This document shows, in pieces, positions 49,337 through 61,100 of a stretch of DNA of 64,000 nt. A program made the translations under genes and the position numbers. This DNA comes from Kalmanozyma brasiliensis GHG001. Taxonomy: Eukaryota > Basidiomycota > Ustilaginomycetes > Ustilaginales. The DNA is taken from positions 62,001 through 126,000 of the forward strand of contig NW_015961959.1 of the NCBI RefSeq assembly GCF_000497045.1. The letters are read 5' to 3'. Under the pieces are notes generated by a model, which was given only the letters and a program-made list of their open reading frames with translations, had not been told where the DNA came from and did not search any database. Each line of letters opens with the position of its first letter. The stretch's first letter is position 1.

Positions 49337-50116
49337 CTACGCCTTGGCACATCTTCGAGAGGGCAACAAGACGAAAGCGACAGTGATTAGGTCCTTCATT
49401 GATTCTACCGGTCTCTGCTGTTGTTTTTGGTCCACAACTTTTTAAATATTATAGAAAGAAGAAAAAAAGAAAGAAAAAAACATCACGACTCCGCCTGACC
49501 CCTCTGCTCTTACGCCTCTTGCAGCCTTGTTCTTGGGAGAGCCTCTTCATTATTATCTGTCGCAAGCGGCTCGTTGCGCTTTTTTGAAGGACCCTCGCTT
49601 GCCTCTGCTCATGCTGCTCTTTGTTGCGAGCTCAGACTTGGCGGTACTTTCCGTTCCTTCCTCGTGCCTTACTGAGCCGCAAGGTGATCTGCTCTGCCTC
49701 CGTTGTCTTCTCTCGTCCTCAGCAGCGACATCTATGCTTCGCTTTCCTATCACGTAGGCGCCTCTCACGCTTCCCATCGCCGCTTCTCGTCCCGGCATTC
49801 ACAACTCGGCTCGCCAACCAAGCCGGCATTTTGTTTTCGCACCAACCCATCGGGGGATCGATCACCACAGCGCCGCATCGCACGCACACGGCCTGTATTG
49901 TATCATCCTTCATCTTCGCAGATCTGCCGGTCGTCTCATTACCCATCACGACATTCACTTCTCACAGTCAGAGCACCGGCGCTCGCATCACGACACGCTT
50001 TCATCATCTACAACCACACGGCAGCCAAACAGGCAGGGTGTCAACACGCCCAAGGCGCTTCTCATCGCGCGAGCAGCTGCCGAGCGGCTACAGATTGACC
50101 GTCAACAGGCCCTGAC

Positions 50117-53100
50117 ATGCCAGAAGCCATGAGCGGCATGGCAGAAGAGACCATCGCCGAGTCCTCCATGGACGCCGCCGGCAAACGCAAAAGGATCTGG
50201 GCCGCTTGTGAACCATGTCGCAAACGCAAGTCCAAATGCGACGGTCAAAACCCTTGCGCAGGATGCGTCACCACCATCAAGACCGCCATGCTGCCCATCA
50301 ACGCAACAGCCCTTCAGAATGGCACCGTCGATGAGACGCTCGTCCAAGCAAAAGCACAAGAGCTCTGCGTCTTTGACTGGAATCGCAAGCCGCGTGGGCC
50401 CAAGGGCAAGAAGGCCGCCTTTGCCGCTGCGTTTGGTGTCGAGACATCCGGCAGCCAAGGCGCGCCTCGAACCCACGTCAGCGCTGGCCCGGCCTACATG
50501 GAAGCGCAGAAGCGCGTCCTGGACGAGTCGCATCACGGCACCCGACCCATGATCAGTCCTGATTCCGCCTTCACCTTTACCCCGCCGGATGAAGTCGCCC
50601 ATGCCGCACCTTGGCCAGATCTCGCAGCACCAGCACCAGCCCCTCCTGTCAACGGTGCCAATGGCGCCCACGGAACACCTCACTATGAGCATTATGCGTC
50701 TACCTCGGCCATGCCCCCCGCGAGTTCCAGCTTCAGCACTGCATCGTACGCTCCCCACCATTCCAACGGTCGGCCCGCCTTGTACAATCGCGACTCGAAT
50801 GGCAGTGGCAGCGTTAGTTCCTCCGACCACAGTACATACACCCTCGGCGCTCGACAATCCGAATCCAACACATCCATATCCCACTTCTCGCCACCCCTCT
50901 TTTCGGCACCACCTTCTAGACCCATGGGAACCGAAGAGCGTCCCTTGAAACGCCCCGCCTACGAGTCTTCCGGTATCGGCGATCGCATCAGCAAGGCATC
51001 ACTCAGCGCGTGGGATGCACTCGCCGAAAGCGGAAGCCATCCACGTTCCAACAGCGTCTCCAGCTTGCTCCGCTCACAAAACTCGGCCGGCACATCGCCC
51101 ACCGAGATCCATCGTCACGGAGCCTCGCCATCCCAATCACAAGGCTCTGGCGGCGGCGGTGGCTTCCCCGCCGCTTCGCCTCAGTCGGACGGAAGCGCCA
51201 ACTACTTCAACGCGGCTACCAAGCTTTCGCCCATGGGCGGCGACAATGGCGACTCGCGCTACCACGACCAGTCGATGCTCATCAACCGCCTCAAGCCATA
51301 CTATTCCGACAAGGATCGGCCGTTTGTGGCGCTAGCCATCTCCCAATTCGAAGCGCTCGACTCGTTTGAGAAGATGATCCCATCACGGTACATCTTTGGT
51401 TCGGCGCCCGGCTCGGCTGGACGCGAGCCGCCGGCGCACGTGCTCCTCGCCCTGCTCGCACTCCTGGCGCATCGTGCGCTGCTACTGCCAGACAGCATGA
51501 ACATCGAAGATCTGGATCTGCAAGCCGGCGATATCGTCATGCGCTGCGCCAACAACTACGGCCGACTCGAGGGCGATGACCGTAAGCAGATGCTCTCGTT
51601 TGCTCGTCGCAGCTGGTCGCTCGCCAACGATCTCATGCTCCAAAAGATTCGAAGCGGTGATGTCGACCCTCGAATGGTCATGACGGGCATGCTCCTGCAG
51701 ATCGCCGCCGGCGAGGACGGTCTTGGCAGCAAAAGCCTCATGCAGCGCAAAATGTGGCTGTTCCGCATGGCTTACTGCTGGCGACTGCACCACTTGGACG
51801 CCAAACCCGATTCGGAAACTTGGTCGACGCCGTGGGACGGGCCCGAAGTGCTCCAAAAGGCGCTCGAGATCTCTGGTGGATCCTCTGCAGATGACCCGCA
51901 AGCACCGCTACCCCGCGCCGCCGACACCCGCAACATGATCAAGGATCCCATCGAGCTCGAGGCCATCCGCAGACACGTCAACACCATCATCACAGCAGCC
52001 TACTGGCTGCACACCGCTGAGATGCAGGTACCCAAGTTCGACATCTATACCATGGAGATCGACGCTGCTGCCGCTGACGACTTTATCCATCACGGCTCGA
52101 ATTGGACGCCCAAACTTCACCCGGCCTCGAACGGGTTCCTGGCGCAGACGCGCGATTTGGTTTTCCGCACCTACGGCCGTTTCACACGTCTCTTGCACAC
52201 GCCTTTGGCCGACATCTGTACCGGTCACTCGCCTGAGCCCGATCTGCAGCGACTCATCACCGAGACGGAGACCACCATGGACTGGCTTGTGGAGCGCATC
52301 GGTCCCGTGACCTACGATGGTCCCGAGATGCCGTTGCGTGTCGCCGCTTTCATGCATTCGCGCATCATCCTGCTGCTCATGTATCGACTCTTCACGTCGA
52401 TCCAGGCATTTTTCTTCCTCTTTCCCGAGCGCACCACGGCCAGGACGGATAAGTCGCTTCGGATCGCATCGACGCTCATACCCAAGAACGAACAGCGATC
52501 TAACTTTGAGATGATCGCCGGAGGCTGCACGGCCCCCGAGTCCGAAAGCGACGACGATAATGGCGCTGGCCGCGATTTCCAGGGCCGCAAATTGCTGCCT
52601 CGACCGCAGTTTTCGCGGAACCCGTTGAAGGCGTCGATGGCCGTGCTGTGGGAGACAGGTGCGCTGGCCAAGCGTCTTCTTTCGTTGCACCGAGCGCGCG
52701 ATGCTGCGCTCGAACCCATCGAGGGTGGCGCCAGCGAGGCGTGGAAGAACGGCGAAGGCGAAAGGACGGGCAATGAGGTGGGCAAGACCATGGACGCGTC
52801 TCTGCGTGCTGTGCGATGGCCCCGTCACCTCCGACTGTTTGCACAGCACGCGTACGCCATGGCCGCCGAAGCGCACGTCGCAGGCGCCTCGTGGCTGGAC
52901 TCGCATGTCGACGAGAACTCTGGATGGAAGAACCCAGCCTCGTTCGACCTGCTGCCCGAGCTGTCAGACACCAAGAGCATCGAAAGCGGACTGTGGGACA
53001 CGGGCGATGCCTTCCTAGAGCTGCTCGAGGCCATGGCCAAGATGGGCAGCACACATGCGCGCGGTAATGAGGAGTCGACGCTGCGATACCGACAGGAACG

Positions 53101-53167
53101 ATGGAACTGGGCAAAGAGATACCAGCAGCCGCCGAGCGGGCTCACCAGCATGCCGAACCCAAACTAG
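50117..53167 (+). CDS. Fungal zinc-cluster (Zn2Cys6-like) transcription factor with enlarged last loop
   Basis: 1016 residues from ATG 50117. The DNA-binding domain starts at residue 31: ACEPCRKRKSKCDGQNPCAGC gives C31, C34, C41, C47 and C50; the sixth Cys is C84, 33 residues later instead of the usual 6-8. No donor/acceptor pair is visible in that stretch. It is followed by the basic NRKPRGPKGKK. A Ser/His/Pro-rich region (100-390) precedes a fungal-specific regulatory domain (about 390-850) with RPFVALAISQFEALDSFEKM and helical middle-homology blocks. Overall layout resembles XlnR/AmyR-class regulators, but the target is unknown. Very long upstream region and leader suggest layered control. 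Confidence 0.85.
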   Translation: MPEAMSGMAEETIAESSMDAAGKRKRIWAACEPCRKRKSKCDGQNPCAGCVTTIKTAMLPINATALQNGTVDETLVQAKAQELCVFDWNRKPRGPKGKKAAFAAAFGVETSGSQGAPRTHVSAGPAYMEAQKRVLDESHHGTRPMISPDSAFTFTPPDEVAHAAPWPDLAAPAPAPPVNGANGAHGTPHYEHYASTSAMPPASSSFSTASYAPHHSNGRPALYNRDSNGSGSVSSSDHSTYTLGARQSESNTSISHFSPPLFSAPPSRPMGTEERPLKRPAYESSGIGDRISKASLSAWDALAESGSHPRSNSVSSLLRSQNSAGTSPTEIHRHGASPSQSQGSGGGGGFPAASPQSDGSANYFNAATKLSPMGGDNGDSRYHDQSMLINRLKPYYSDKDRPFVALAISQFEALDSFEKMIPSRYIFGSAPGSAGREPPAHVLLALLALLAHRALLLPDSMNIEDLDLQAGDIVMRCANNYGRLEGDDRKQMLSFARRSWSLANDLMLQKIRSGDVDPRMVMTGMLLQIAAGEDGLGSKSLMQRKMWLFRMAYCWRLHHLDAKPDSETWSTPWDGPEVLQKALEISGGSSADDPQAPLPRAADTRNMIKDPIELEAIRRHVNTIITAAYWLHTAEMQVPKFDIYTMEIDAAAADDFIHHGSNWTPKLHPASNGFLAQTRDLVFRTYGRFTRLLHTPLADICTGHSPEPDLQRLITETETTMDWLVERIGPVTYDGPEMPLRVAAFMHSRIILLLMYRLFTSIQAFFFLFPERTTARTDKSLRIASTLIPKNEQRSNFEMIAGGCTAPESESDDDNGAGRDFQGRKLLPRPQFSRNPLKASMAVLWETGALAKRLLSLHRARDAALEPIEGGASEAWKNGEGERTGNEVGKTMDASLRAVRWPRHLRLFAQHAYAMAAEAHVAGASWLDSHVDENSGWKNPASFDLLPELSDTKSIESGLWDTGDAFLELLEAMAKMGSTHARGNEESTLRYRQERWNWAKRYQQPPSGLTSMPNPN

Positions 53168-53542
53168 GCTGGCGGTGGCTTCACCCACATAAGCCAGCTG
53201 CAGATAGACCCCCCTAGCATTTTTCATCTTCAATCCATATACCAGATTCAAGGGATCCATCGAGCGTGAGCAAGGCCGTGCTTCGCTCCTGTGCTTGGCC
53301 AGAAGGTGTTCACGTGAGCAGACCCAGCTGGCAAAGGCGTCTCATGTGAGATCAAACTTGACCTATGGACTGCTTTCTATCGAGCGTCTGGACAGCTCGT
53401 AGGTGAGTTGAGCTGTGTCATGGCATCTTCTGCGAACACAGCTTTCAACTTGTGCGGGCGATCGGAACGGGCGCAACCCAGAACATATTGGACGGGGCGA
53501 TCGGTTGCTGCGGTGCTAATGTACAGAGAACGAAATGGGCGC
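53168..53542. other. Convergent 3' spacer
   Basis: 375 bp between the zinc-cluster stop and the UMP1 stop; E-box CACGTG near 53311; no gene seen. Confidence 0.4.
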
Positions 53543-54197
53543 TTAGAGGCCGAGGCGGCGCTCCATGACCGTGTGCATGTCAGGGAGGGTCGACGAGATC
53601 TCGGCTGCAAGAGTACGAAGCAAGGTAGGATAAGCCCGTCAGCGGCATGTCTCCAATGAGCGTGTGCTGACCTGGTATGGACGAAACACTTACAAGGCAG
53701 GAAATCTCGTGGCTCGATGCGCTCGTCGTCACCGTTGAGAATGTCGAGGTGAAGCTTGGAGATCGAGTTGGAGCTCCTTGTTGGGTCAAATGCCGGGTTC
53801 TATTTGGACCGCATGTATCAGTATCAAATCACCACATCCGTCAGCGCTCTTCCTTGGTCATCGCGCTTCTCCTCGATCCGCTACTCACGTATGAAACGAT
53901 CTTCCTCTCCATCAGCGTATGCGCTGGTGCACCCAATCCGTGCACGTTGCGCTGCATGGTGAGCTTGATGTTGTCCTGCGTCGCCTCCCATTTCTCGAGC
54001 CTGTTCTGCACGGGGTGATGCGAGGCGGTCGACACCTCGTGCAGCACGTTCTTGATGCCGTGGCGCATGGTATCGTGCACACCGGCGTAGACCGGATGAG
54101 ACGTGGCCGAGCTGGAAGATGTCGAGGTGTGCGAGGCGTGATTGGCTGGCACGAGCACGTAGCTCGGCTCCATCTGCTCCTGCTTCTGCGCGTTCAT
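53543..54197 (-). CDS. UMP1: Proteasome maturation factor Ump1 (POMP)
   Basis: Three exons on the minus strand, 54197-53889, 53799-53694 and 53604-53543, give 158 residues. The POMP/Ump1 core is clear: GVHDTMRHGIKNVLHE, HPVQNRLEKWEATQDNIKL, QRNVHGLGAPAHTLMERKIV, then SSNSISKLHLDILNGDDERI and the ending MERRLGL. Ump1 guides beta-subunit assembly of the 20S proteasome and is its first substrate. Both introns are 89 nt with GTGAGT/GTAAGT donors, CTGA-type branch sites and TAG/CAG acceptors. Divergent from MTR4; the 433-bp shared promoter has AAATTT motifs. Confidence 0.92.
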
Positions 54198-54630
54198 CTT
54201 GGTAGCGGCTATATGGTGGATGATCGAAGATGATGAAGGTATAGATGGGAGCAGCGTCGACGTGAGAAAGTGGAGAAGAGCGGGTCCGTGTGTTGCGCGG
54301 TGTTGCTGTAGCAGCCCAGCGCTTGAATGCGTGGCCAGAATTGCCGCTTGCTAGGCTCAGTCGATCACGGCGCCCGGCTTCGGACTGTTAAGCCAGCCTG
54401 CTTGCCGGCGTACATAAGCGTGACAGAGCTAAGAGTGGAGCTGCAGCCTCGAGAATTTTGGCCGAGAAATTTGACTTTTTTGGTCCAAAAGGGACCAAGC
54501 TGAGCCTTCTCAGAGGTGAGGTTGCAGGGCAGTCAATCAGGGCAAATACTTCTCGAAACACTCGAAGACTTTCAGCTTGGACCTGCCATCACCTCTCCTC
54601 GACGACAACCATCCCGCATACACCAACATC
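54198..54630. promoter_or_regulatory. Divergent promoter of UMP1 and MTR4
   Basis: 433 bp. Contains AATTTT at 54454-54459 and AAATTT at 54467-54472. The MTR4 frame is open back to 54577 but its only candidate start there is UUG. Confidence 0.5.
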
Positions 54631-57600
54631 ATGGATCCAGACGGTCTCTTCGACTTTCTCGCTCCGGCGGAGGCCGCTTCCAGCCCAGCTGCTTCGCCAG
54701 CCTCGTCGCCCTCCAAGAAGCAAAGGAAACGCACGAAAGCGGCAGCTTCTGCTGCTGCCTCCTCATCATCCAATGCTGCCGCGAGCTCCTCCAAAGCCGA
54801 TTCGCAGGCAAAGGAGACATCGGTGTCACGCTCGCAGAACGGCGACGGAACGTCGTCGGAAGCAGCTAAAAGCAATGGCGATGGTGCAGCCGAGAAGGCC
54901 TCTGACGATGATGAAGCAGCACCAGGCCCTTCCAAGCGCCAGAAGCTCAGCGTCGTCGCTGACAAGGCAGCGCCCGTTCCCACTGTCGTGACAGACGAGT
55001 TCACCGACCAGGCTACTCAAGCTATCCCACTCAAAGGCGGTCTCGCACCCTCTGACGCTGCAGATGCCGATGCCAGCGCAAGCGCTGATGGCGATGCGGC
55101 TAACGGCACTTCCACTGCAGACGCCAATGCTGCCGAGAAGAAGATGCACGTCACTCATTCGGTGCGTCACCAGGTCGCGCTCCCTCCCGATTACCCATAC
55201 GTCCCGCTCTCTCAGCACGTCCCCAATGATCCGCCAGCAAAAGAGTACAAATTCACACTCGACCCCTTCCAGCGCAACTCGGTCTCCTGCATCGAGCGCA
55301 ACGAATCGGTCCTCGTCTCGGCACACACGTCGGCGGGTAAGACCGTCGTCGCCGAGTACGCCATCGCACAGTGTCTCAAGAACGGCCAGCGTGTCGTCTA
55401 CACCTCGCCCATCAAGGCGCTTTCGAATCAAAAGTTCCGTGAACTCACCGCCGAGTTCGGCGATGTCGGCCTCATGACCGGCGATGTTACCATCAACCCC
55501 TCGGCGTCGTGTCTCGTCATGACCACCGAGATTCTCCGTTCCATGCTCTATCGCGGCTCCGAGATCATGCGCGAGGTGGCCTGGGTCGTGTTCGACGAGA
55601 TCCACTACATGCGCGACAAGGAGCGTGGTGTGGTCTGGGAGGAGACGATCATCCTGCTCCCACGCAAAGTGCGATACGTTTTCCTCTCGGCTACCATCCC
55701 GAACGCGATGCAGTTCGCCGAATGGATTGCACACACCCACGCTCAGCCTTGCCACGTCGTCTACACCGACTTTAGACCCACTCCTCTCCAGCACTACCTG
55801 TTCCCTCAAGGTGGCGAGGGCATCCACCTCGTAGTGGACGAGCGCGGAACGTTCCGCGAGGACAACTTCCAGAAAGCCATGGGTGCGCTGGCCGACTCGA
55901 AAGGCGAAGATGTGGCCGACCCCAACGCCGGCGGGGGCAAGCGTCGCGGTCAGGTCAAGAAGGGCGGCAATGGCGGCAAAAAGGGCCCCTCCGACATTTA
56001 CAAGATCGTCAAGATGATCATGGTCAAGAACTACAACCCCGTCATCGTGTTCGCCTTCTCCAAGCGTGAATGTGAGGCACTCGCGCTGCAGATGAGCAAG
56101 CTCGAGTTCAACACGGACGACGAAAAGGAGATGGTCTCGACGGTCTTCACGAACGCCATCAACGCTCTGTCGGAAGAAGACAGAGGTCTGCCGCAGATCG
56201 AGCACATCCTACCTCTCTTGCGTCGCGGCATCGGTATCCACCATGGCGGTCTTCTGCCCATCCTCAAGGAGGTTATCGAAATTTTGTTCCAAGAGGGACT
56301 CATCAAGGTGCTCTTTGCCACCGAAACCTTCTCCATCGGTCTCAACATGCCTGCCAAAACAGTCGTCTTCACCGCCGTCAACAAGTGGGACGGAAAGGAG
56401 TTCCGCAATCTCACTTCGGGTGAATTCATTCAGATGTCCGGTCGTGCCGGTCGACGTGGTCTCGACGACCGCGGCATCGTCATCATGATGTTCGACGAGA
56501 AGCTCGAGCCCTCTGCGGCCAAGACGATGGTCAAGGGCGAAGCCGATCGCCTCAACTCGGCCTTCCACCTCGGCTACAACATGATCTTGAACCTCATGCG
56601 TGTTGAAGGCATCTCGCCAGAGTACATGCTCGAACGCTGCTTCTTCCAGTTCCAGAACGCGGCGTCCGTGCCGGCGCTGGAAGCGGAGCAGAAGGCGGCG
56701 GAGGAGCAGCGCGATGCGATCAAGGTCGAGCGCGAGGAGGAGGTGGCCGAGTACTATGATGTCAAGCACCAGCTCGAGGTGTTGCGCAAGGATGTGCAGA
56801 CGGTGGTGACGCATCCCTCGTACGTCCTGCCATTCCTGCAGCCGGGACGGTTGGTCAAGGTGAAGCATGAGGTGCTCGACTTCGGCTGGGGTGCAGTGGT
56901 GTCGTATGAGAAGCGCTTGCCGAACACACCCGGCAAGCGCGGACCGGCGATCGACCCAAACGCCCCGCCGCAGAACCACTACGTCGTGGACGTGCTGCTG
57001 CACTGCGCCCCCGGATCGTCGAGCTCTTCGGACAAGAAGAAGCCCGAGGGCGGCGTGGGTAACTTCGCCCCCTGCCCCGAAGGCAAGAAGGGCGAGATGA
57101 TCATCGTGCCCGTTCTCCTCTCCACCATCGAATCGCTCTCCGGTATCCGCATCTTCCTGGCCAAAGACCTACGACCCACCGAACCGCGCGAGGTGGTCCG
57201 CAAGAATCTCCTCGAGGTGCGTCGTCGTTTCCCCAAAGGTGTACCCCTTCTGGACCCCATCAAGGACATGAAGATCAAGGACGAGTCGTTTGCCCACCTT
57301 GTCGAAAAGATCAAGATTCTCGATGACAAACTGTCCTCCTCTCCGCTGCTCAAAGATTCTGATCTTCCGCGACTCTATGAGGCCTACTCCAAAAAGCAAC
57401 AGGCGCAGGAGGTGGTTTCCGCGGTGGCGCAAAAGATTGCGGCGGCGCACTCGGTTCTCCAACTGGACGAGCTCAAGTGTCGCAAGCGCGTGCTTCGTCG
57501 TTTGGGGTTCACAACATCCGACGATGTGGTCGAAAAGAAAGGTCGAGTGGCCTGCGAGATCAGTACGGGCGACGAGCTGTTGTTGACGGAAATGATCTTC

Positions 57601-58056
57601 AACGGTGTCTTCAACGACTTGACTCCGCCACAGTGTGCGGCGCTGCTATCGTGCTTTGTCTTTGGCGAGAAGAGCACTACGCAGACCCGGCTGTCCGAGA
57701 CACTCGCCGCCCCGCTCCGCGTCATGCAAGAGACCGCGAGGAGAATTGCAAAGGTCTCCATCGAAAGCAAGCTGCCTTTGGTCGAGGAGGAATACGTTGC
57801 AGGGTTCAAGGTCGAACTCATGGACCTGGTGCTTCAGTGGTGCAACGGCGCCAAGTTCGCAGAAATCTGCAAGCTGACGGATGTGTTTGAAGGCAGTATC
57901 ATTAGGTGCATGAGGAGATTGCAGGAGCTGATCAGACAGCTGGTGAGCGCTGCCAAAGCAATTGGGAACGAGGGGCTTGCCGAGAAGTTCGAAAGGACTC
58001 TGGGGATGCTGGAGAGGGAAGGGAGCATTATTTTCAGCCCGAGTCTGTATTTGTAA
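54631..58056 (+). CDS. MTR4: Exosome-associated RNA helicase Mtr4 (Dob1)
   Basis: 1141 residues from ATG 54631. Ski2-family DExH helicase that feeds nuclear RNA to the exosome as part of TRAMP. Motifs: I, AHTSAGKT (231-238); II, DEIH (322-325); III, SATIPN; IV-VI, ending [10 protein letters not shown] (601-610). After the helicase core come the arch (KOW) insertion, with [20 protein letters not shown], and the DSHCT C-terminal domain ending [12 protein letters not shown], the usual Mtr4 end. The first ~150 residues are disordered Ala/Ser/Asp-rich. The N-terminal DPDGLFDFL motif is an acidic-hydrophobic segment of the kind that could bind partners. Confidence 0.97.
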   Translation: MDPDGLFDFLAPAEAASSPAASPASSPSKKQRKRTKAAASAAASSSSNAAASSSKADSQAKETSVSRSQNGDGTSSEAAKSNGDGAAEKASDDDEAAPGPSKRQKLSVVADKAAPVPTVVTDEFTDQATQAIPLKGGLAPSDAADADASASADGDAANGTSTADANAAEKKMHVTHSVRHQVALPPDYPYVPLSQHVPNDPPAKEYKFTLDPFQRNSVSCIERNESVLVSAHTSAGKTVVAEYAIAQCLKNGQRVVYTSPIKALSNQKFRELTAEFGDVGLMTGDVTINPSASCLVMTTEILRSMLYRGSEIMREVAWVVFDEIHYMRDKERGVVWEETIILLPRKVRYVFLSATIPNAMQFAEWIAHTHAQPCHVVYTDFRPTPLQHYLFPQGGEGIHLVVDERGTFREDNFQKAMGALADSKGEDVADPNAGGGKRRGQVKKGGNGGKKGPSDIYKIVKMIMVKNYNPVIVFAFSKRECEALALQMSKLEFNTDDEKEMVSTVFTNAINALSEEDRGLPQIEHILPLLRRGIGIHHGGLLPILKEVIEILFQEGLIKVLFATETFSIGLNMPAKTVVFTAVNKWDGKEFRNLTSGEFIQMSGRAGRRGLDDRGIVIMMFDEKLEPSAAKTMVKGEADRLNSAFHLGYNMILNLMRVEGISPEYMLERCFFQFQNAASVPALEAEQKAAEEQRDAIKVEREEEVAEYYDVKHQLEVLRKDVQTVVTHPSYVLPFLQPGRLVKVKHEVLDFGWGAVVSYEKRLPNTPGKRGPAIDPNAPPQNHYVVDVLLHCAPGSSSSSDKKKPEGGVGNFAPCPEGKKGEMIIVPVLLSTIESLSGIRIFLAKDLRPTEPREVVRKNLLEVRRRFPKGVPLLDPIKDMKIKDESFAHLVEKIKILDDKLSSSPLLKDSDLPRLYEAYSKKQQAQEVVSAVAQKIAAAHSVLQLDELKCRKRVLRRLGFTTSDDVVEKKGRVACEISTGDELLLTEMIFNGVFNDLTPPQCAALLSCFVFGEKSTTQTRLSETLAAPLRVMQETARRIAKVSIESKLPLVEEEYVAGFKVELMDLVLQWCNGAKFAEICKLTDVFEGSIIRCMRRLQELIRQLVSAAKAIGNEGLAEKFERTLGMLEREGSIIFSPSLYL

Positions 58057-58165
58057 GAGGGAATGCTATTCCAGATGGCGAGCGAAAGATATTCGGAGGT
58101 GTGTCTATGTGTGTGCGTGAGCAAGATCGTGAGGGAGTATGAGTGAGACGCCTGAAGAGCGAGGA

Positions 58166-61100
58166 TCAGGCCTTCTGACGAGCCACATCGACCAAGCGCC
58201 CGTCGACCAGCGGCGAAACAAAGGCCAGATTCGACGTATCATCCTCGGCCTCGTCCTTCTTCCCGCTACTACCATTGTGCTTCTCTTTGCCGTTCGCCCT
58301 CTCCCCCGGTCCATTGGAAGTGGAAGCCTTAATATCGTCCCTCAGCTGATCCATCTGCTCCTGATCCAGATGGAAACTCGTGCTCGCCACAGCGCCGTGT
58401 TTGAAATTCGTACTCGCCACCTTGCCCTCCTTGCCACCAAATCCTCCTCCCCCTTCACCAACAACTCCTCGACCTGCCTCACCCTTGTTCAGCACCGCCA
58501 ACCCCTCATTCTGGCGCGCGATGAACCCCTCCAGCGTGCCCAACAGCCTCTGCTGCTCCCGGAGACCCATATCCATCCCACCTGGCAGGTCACGCGCTGC
58601 GGCCTCGAGCGTGGCGAACGTTGCGCGGAGCTGGGTCGCTTGTCGAACGATGTCCTGAGAGAGCTGGGTGGGCGTTCCCTTGCCCCGTTGAGGGGCACCG
58701 GCAGCGGTGAGGAAGGCCAGGGTGGCATCCGCATCGCCTTCATCCACGGCCATGCTGCCTAGAGCGATGTTGGCGCCCCCGGTGGCGTGATCTTCCTCCT
58801 CGACGCTTTGAACGGAAGTGTCAGGAGCGGTGGAGGGAGTGTACAGCTTCCCATCCTGCTCAGCAGCACGCATGACCAACGCTAACAACTCCTTGATCTG
58901 CTCCAGCAAACTCGACGCTAGCGACGCATCAAAGAGCGCATTCTCGATCCGAGGCTCCTCTTCGACACGCGAACGTTTGGCTGAAGGAACACCCGTCTCG
59001 CTCGCATCTGCGTCGAACGACCGCGTCGCCGCATGCGACGACGTTGCCGCGAGATCATTTGTCCCTCCAGGGCCCAGAGGCTCGTTGAATCGCTTCGAGA
59101 CCGAATCGAATTGGGAATGGTGTTCCGAACCGCCGACGTGGAGGGCATCGCGGAAGCCGCCGGGGGATTGATCGACGACCATACGCCACAGCTCGCCGTC
59201 GGCCGAGCCGTGCGAGCCGGCGCGGGCGCGCGAGGGCTGTTTGACAGGTGTTGAAGGCGCGGTGTCGCTGTTCGGGTTGTACTTCATGGCGCGCTTGAGG
59301 AGGTTGAGCGACCGAGCGCGGGAGATGGCGATGCGTGTGCGTTTGGAAAGCGTGTCGATGTCGCGGTCTGCCTGCGCATCGGGTGTATGGGTCTTGCTAG
59401 CGAGCGGGCTCTCGGTGTCGGTCGCGGGATCGGTGGAGTAAGAGGCGTTCTCGGCTTGCAACCGCCGGATCTGCTTCATGCGCCACAGATAGCTCGCGCC
59501 GAGCAGGAACTTGCGCACGATGGCGGACATGAGTTGGCCGTTCTCGTGGTCGACGACGAACTCGCCCCGCTTGAGCGCGTCGAAGCCGTCGTAGCCTTCG
59601 GCGAGGTATTCTCTGGTCACGACGCGGTAGGTTTTGTCCATCTCGAGCGGGCCTCTGCTGACCAGGGCGGGGCGGTGAACTTCAACGTCGTAGCCTCCGC
59701 CCGGCAGCTTGGTGACCGAAAAGCGACGCAGCTTACCCACATTGGCGTCGGTGTCCTCTTCTTTGTCGACGTCCATAGCGTCGTCCTCTGCCGCCGGTGA
59801 TGGCGTGTCCAACGGATTGTCCAGCAGCTCGACGCTCACCAATCGCTTCCCAGGCGGCTTCCTCGAATCCCACTTGACCATCATCCCGGCAACCTGCGGA
59901 AACCTCCCCTCCTGCTTCGGATACATCGAAAGCCCGTTCTCCAACGCATCCCAGATATCTTGACCCTTCAACTCCTTGCACACCACCGCATCCTCAAACG
60001 GCAGGATCTCCAGCACGTCCGAAAGCGCCACCTTGCCCGGACCGTACATCTGGTCCCCGCGCAAACTGCCGCCGCAGATGAGCGCGCAGTCGACCTCGCG
60101 CACGTTGGGCGGTCGTCGTTCGCTCAGCTCGCCGCGGTTGTCGCGCTCGCGCAGCACCTCTTCGTACGAGTTCATCAGCACGTCGGCGACAAAGTTGCCA
60201 AAGGCGGATTCGTCGGTGCGCACCTTTTCCGAGCGACAGTCCCAAGGCGTGAGGGTGTAAGCGACGCTCTGGGAGGTGGATTGGGAGATCTTGGCGAGCA
60301 GGTCGTCGAGCATCGACTTGAGGTGGGGGGAGGTCGGATCAGAAGGGCTGGTGCGGTATCGTTGGACGGCGAGGGATTTGATGATTCGTTTGCGGACGGC
60401 CGAATCGTCGCGGTCGGTGAGCTCGAGCTTGAGTTCGGAAAGGTCGCGGAAGTCGGTGCCTGATTTGACGACCATGGCGTTCTTGTCCTTTTCAGTGCCT
60501 GGCTCGCCACGCGGGAAATCGTCGCCTTGGAAGCTCGAGGCGCCGTTGCCGACGTAGTAGATGTGGTCGTGGCCGCCGAGGACGAGATCGACGCCGTGAG
60601 AGGAAGGATCCGGATTGGAGACTGCACCCACCGCATTTGCAAAGTCGATGTCGTTGGGCAATCGACTGTGGGTGATGGCAATGACGAGTTCGCACGCCTC
60701 GCCCGAGGGATCTCTGAGCGTCTGACTGAGCTTGTTGGCCGTCTTGACCATGTTCCTATACACAAAGCCTTCCGGGAAACTCGGTACGGTGGCGATCCAT
60801 TCCTTCTCGACGATGCCAATGCACCCGACCTTGACGCCTTGCACCACCGTGGTCCAGGAGCGCAACGTGCCATTGACCTGAGCATCGTCATCCTGAAAGT
60901 CTTCGTCCCAGTTGCTGCAGTCCTTGTTCTCCTCTTCGCTCTTGCCAGATCGATCGACGACATTAGAGAAGAGCCAAGGGAAGTTGTTCTGCGTCATCAA
61001 GGTTTGAAGATGAGGATAGCCAAAGTCCCAGTCGTGGTTGCCCAGACAGGCACAGTCGAGGTTCATAGCGTTGATGACGGGTATCAAGTGCGTTCCTCGA

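Larger units (their letters stand above)
46926..50116. promoter_or_regulatory. 3.2-kb region upstream of the zinc-cluster gene
   Basis: No convincing protein gene on either strand. It contains, left to right: a 13-bp-period direct repeat (46956-46980), a 14-bp perfect inverted repeat (47110-47157), a TATA-like CTTATAATAC near 48668, C11 at 48755-48765, a TATA box at 48994-49001, a candidate leader intron at 49212-49336 and a purine-rich A-tract near 49455-49485. It most likely holds a large promoter and a long, uORF-bearing 5' leader. Confidence 0.45.

Noticed and set aside
49621..50115. Open frames upstream of the zinc-cluster gene as coding exons
   Set aside because: Composition is leader-like (Ser/His/Arg-rich) and no domain or clean splice joins it to the main ORF.
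54577..54630. Upstream start for MTR4
   Set aside because: The frame there begins with UUG; ATG 54631 with A at -3 is adequate and gives a family-like N-terminus.
54826..56205. 459-codon open frame opposite MTR4
   Set aside because: Antisense shadow of a conserved helicase gene.
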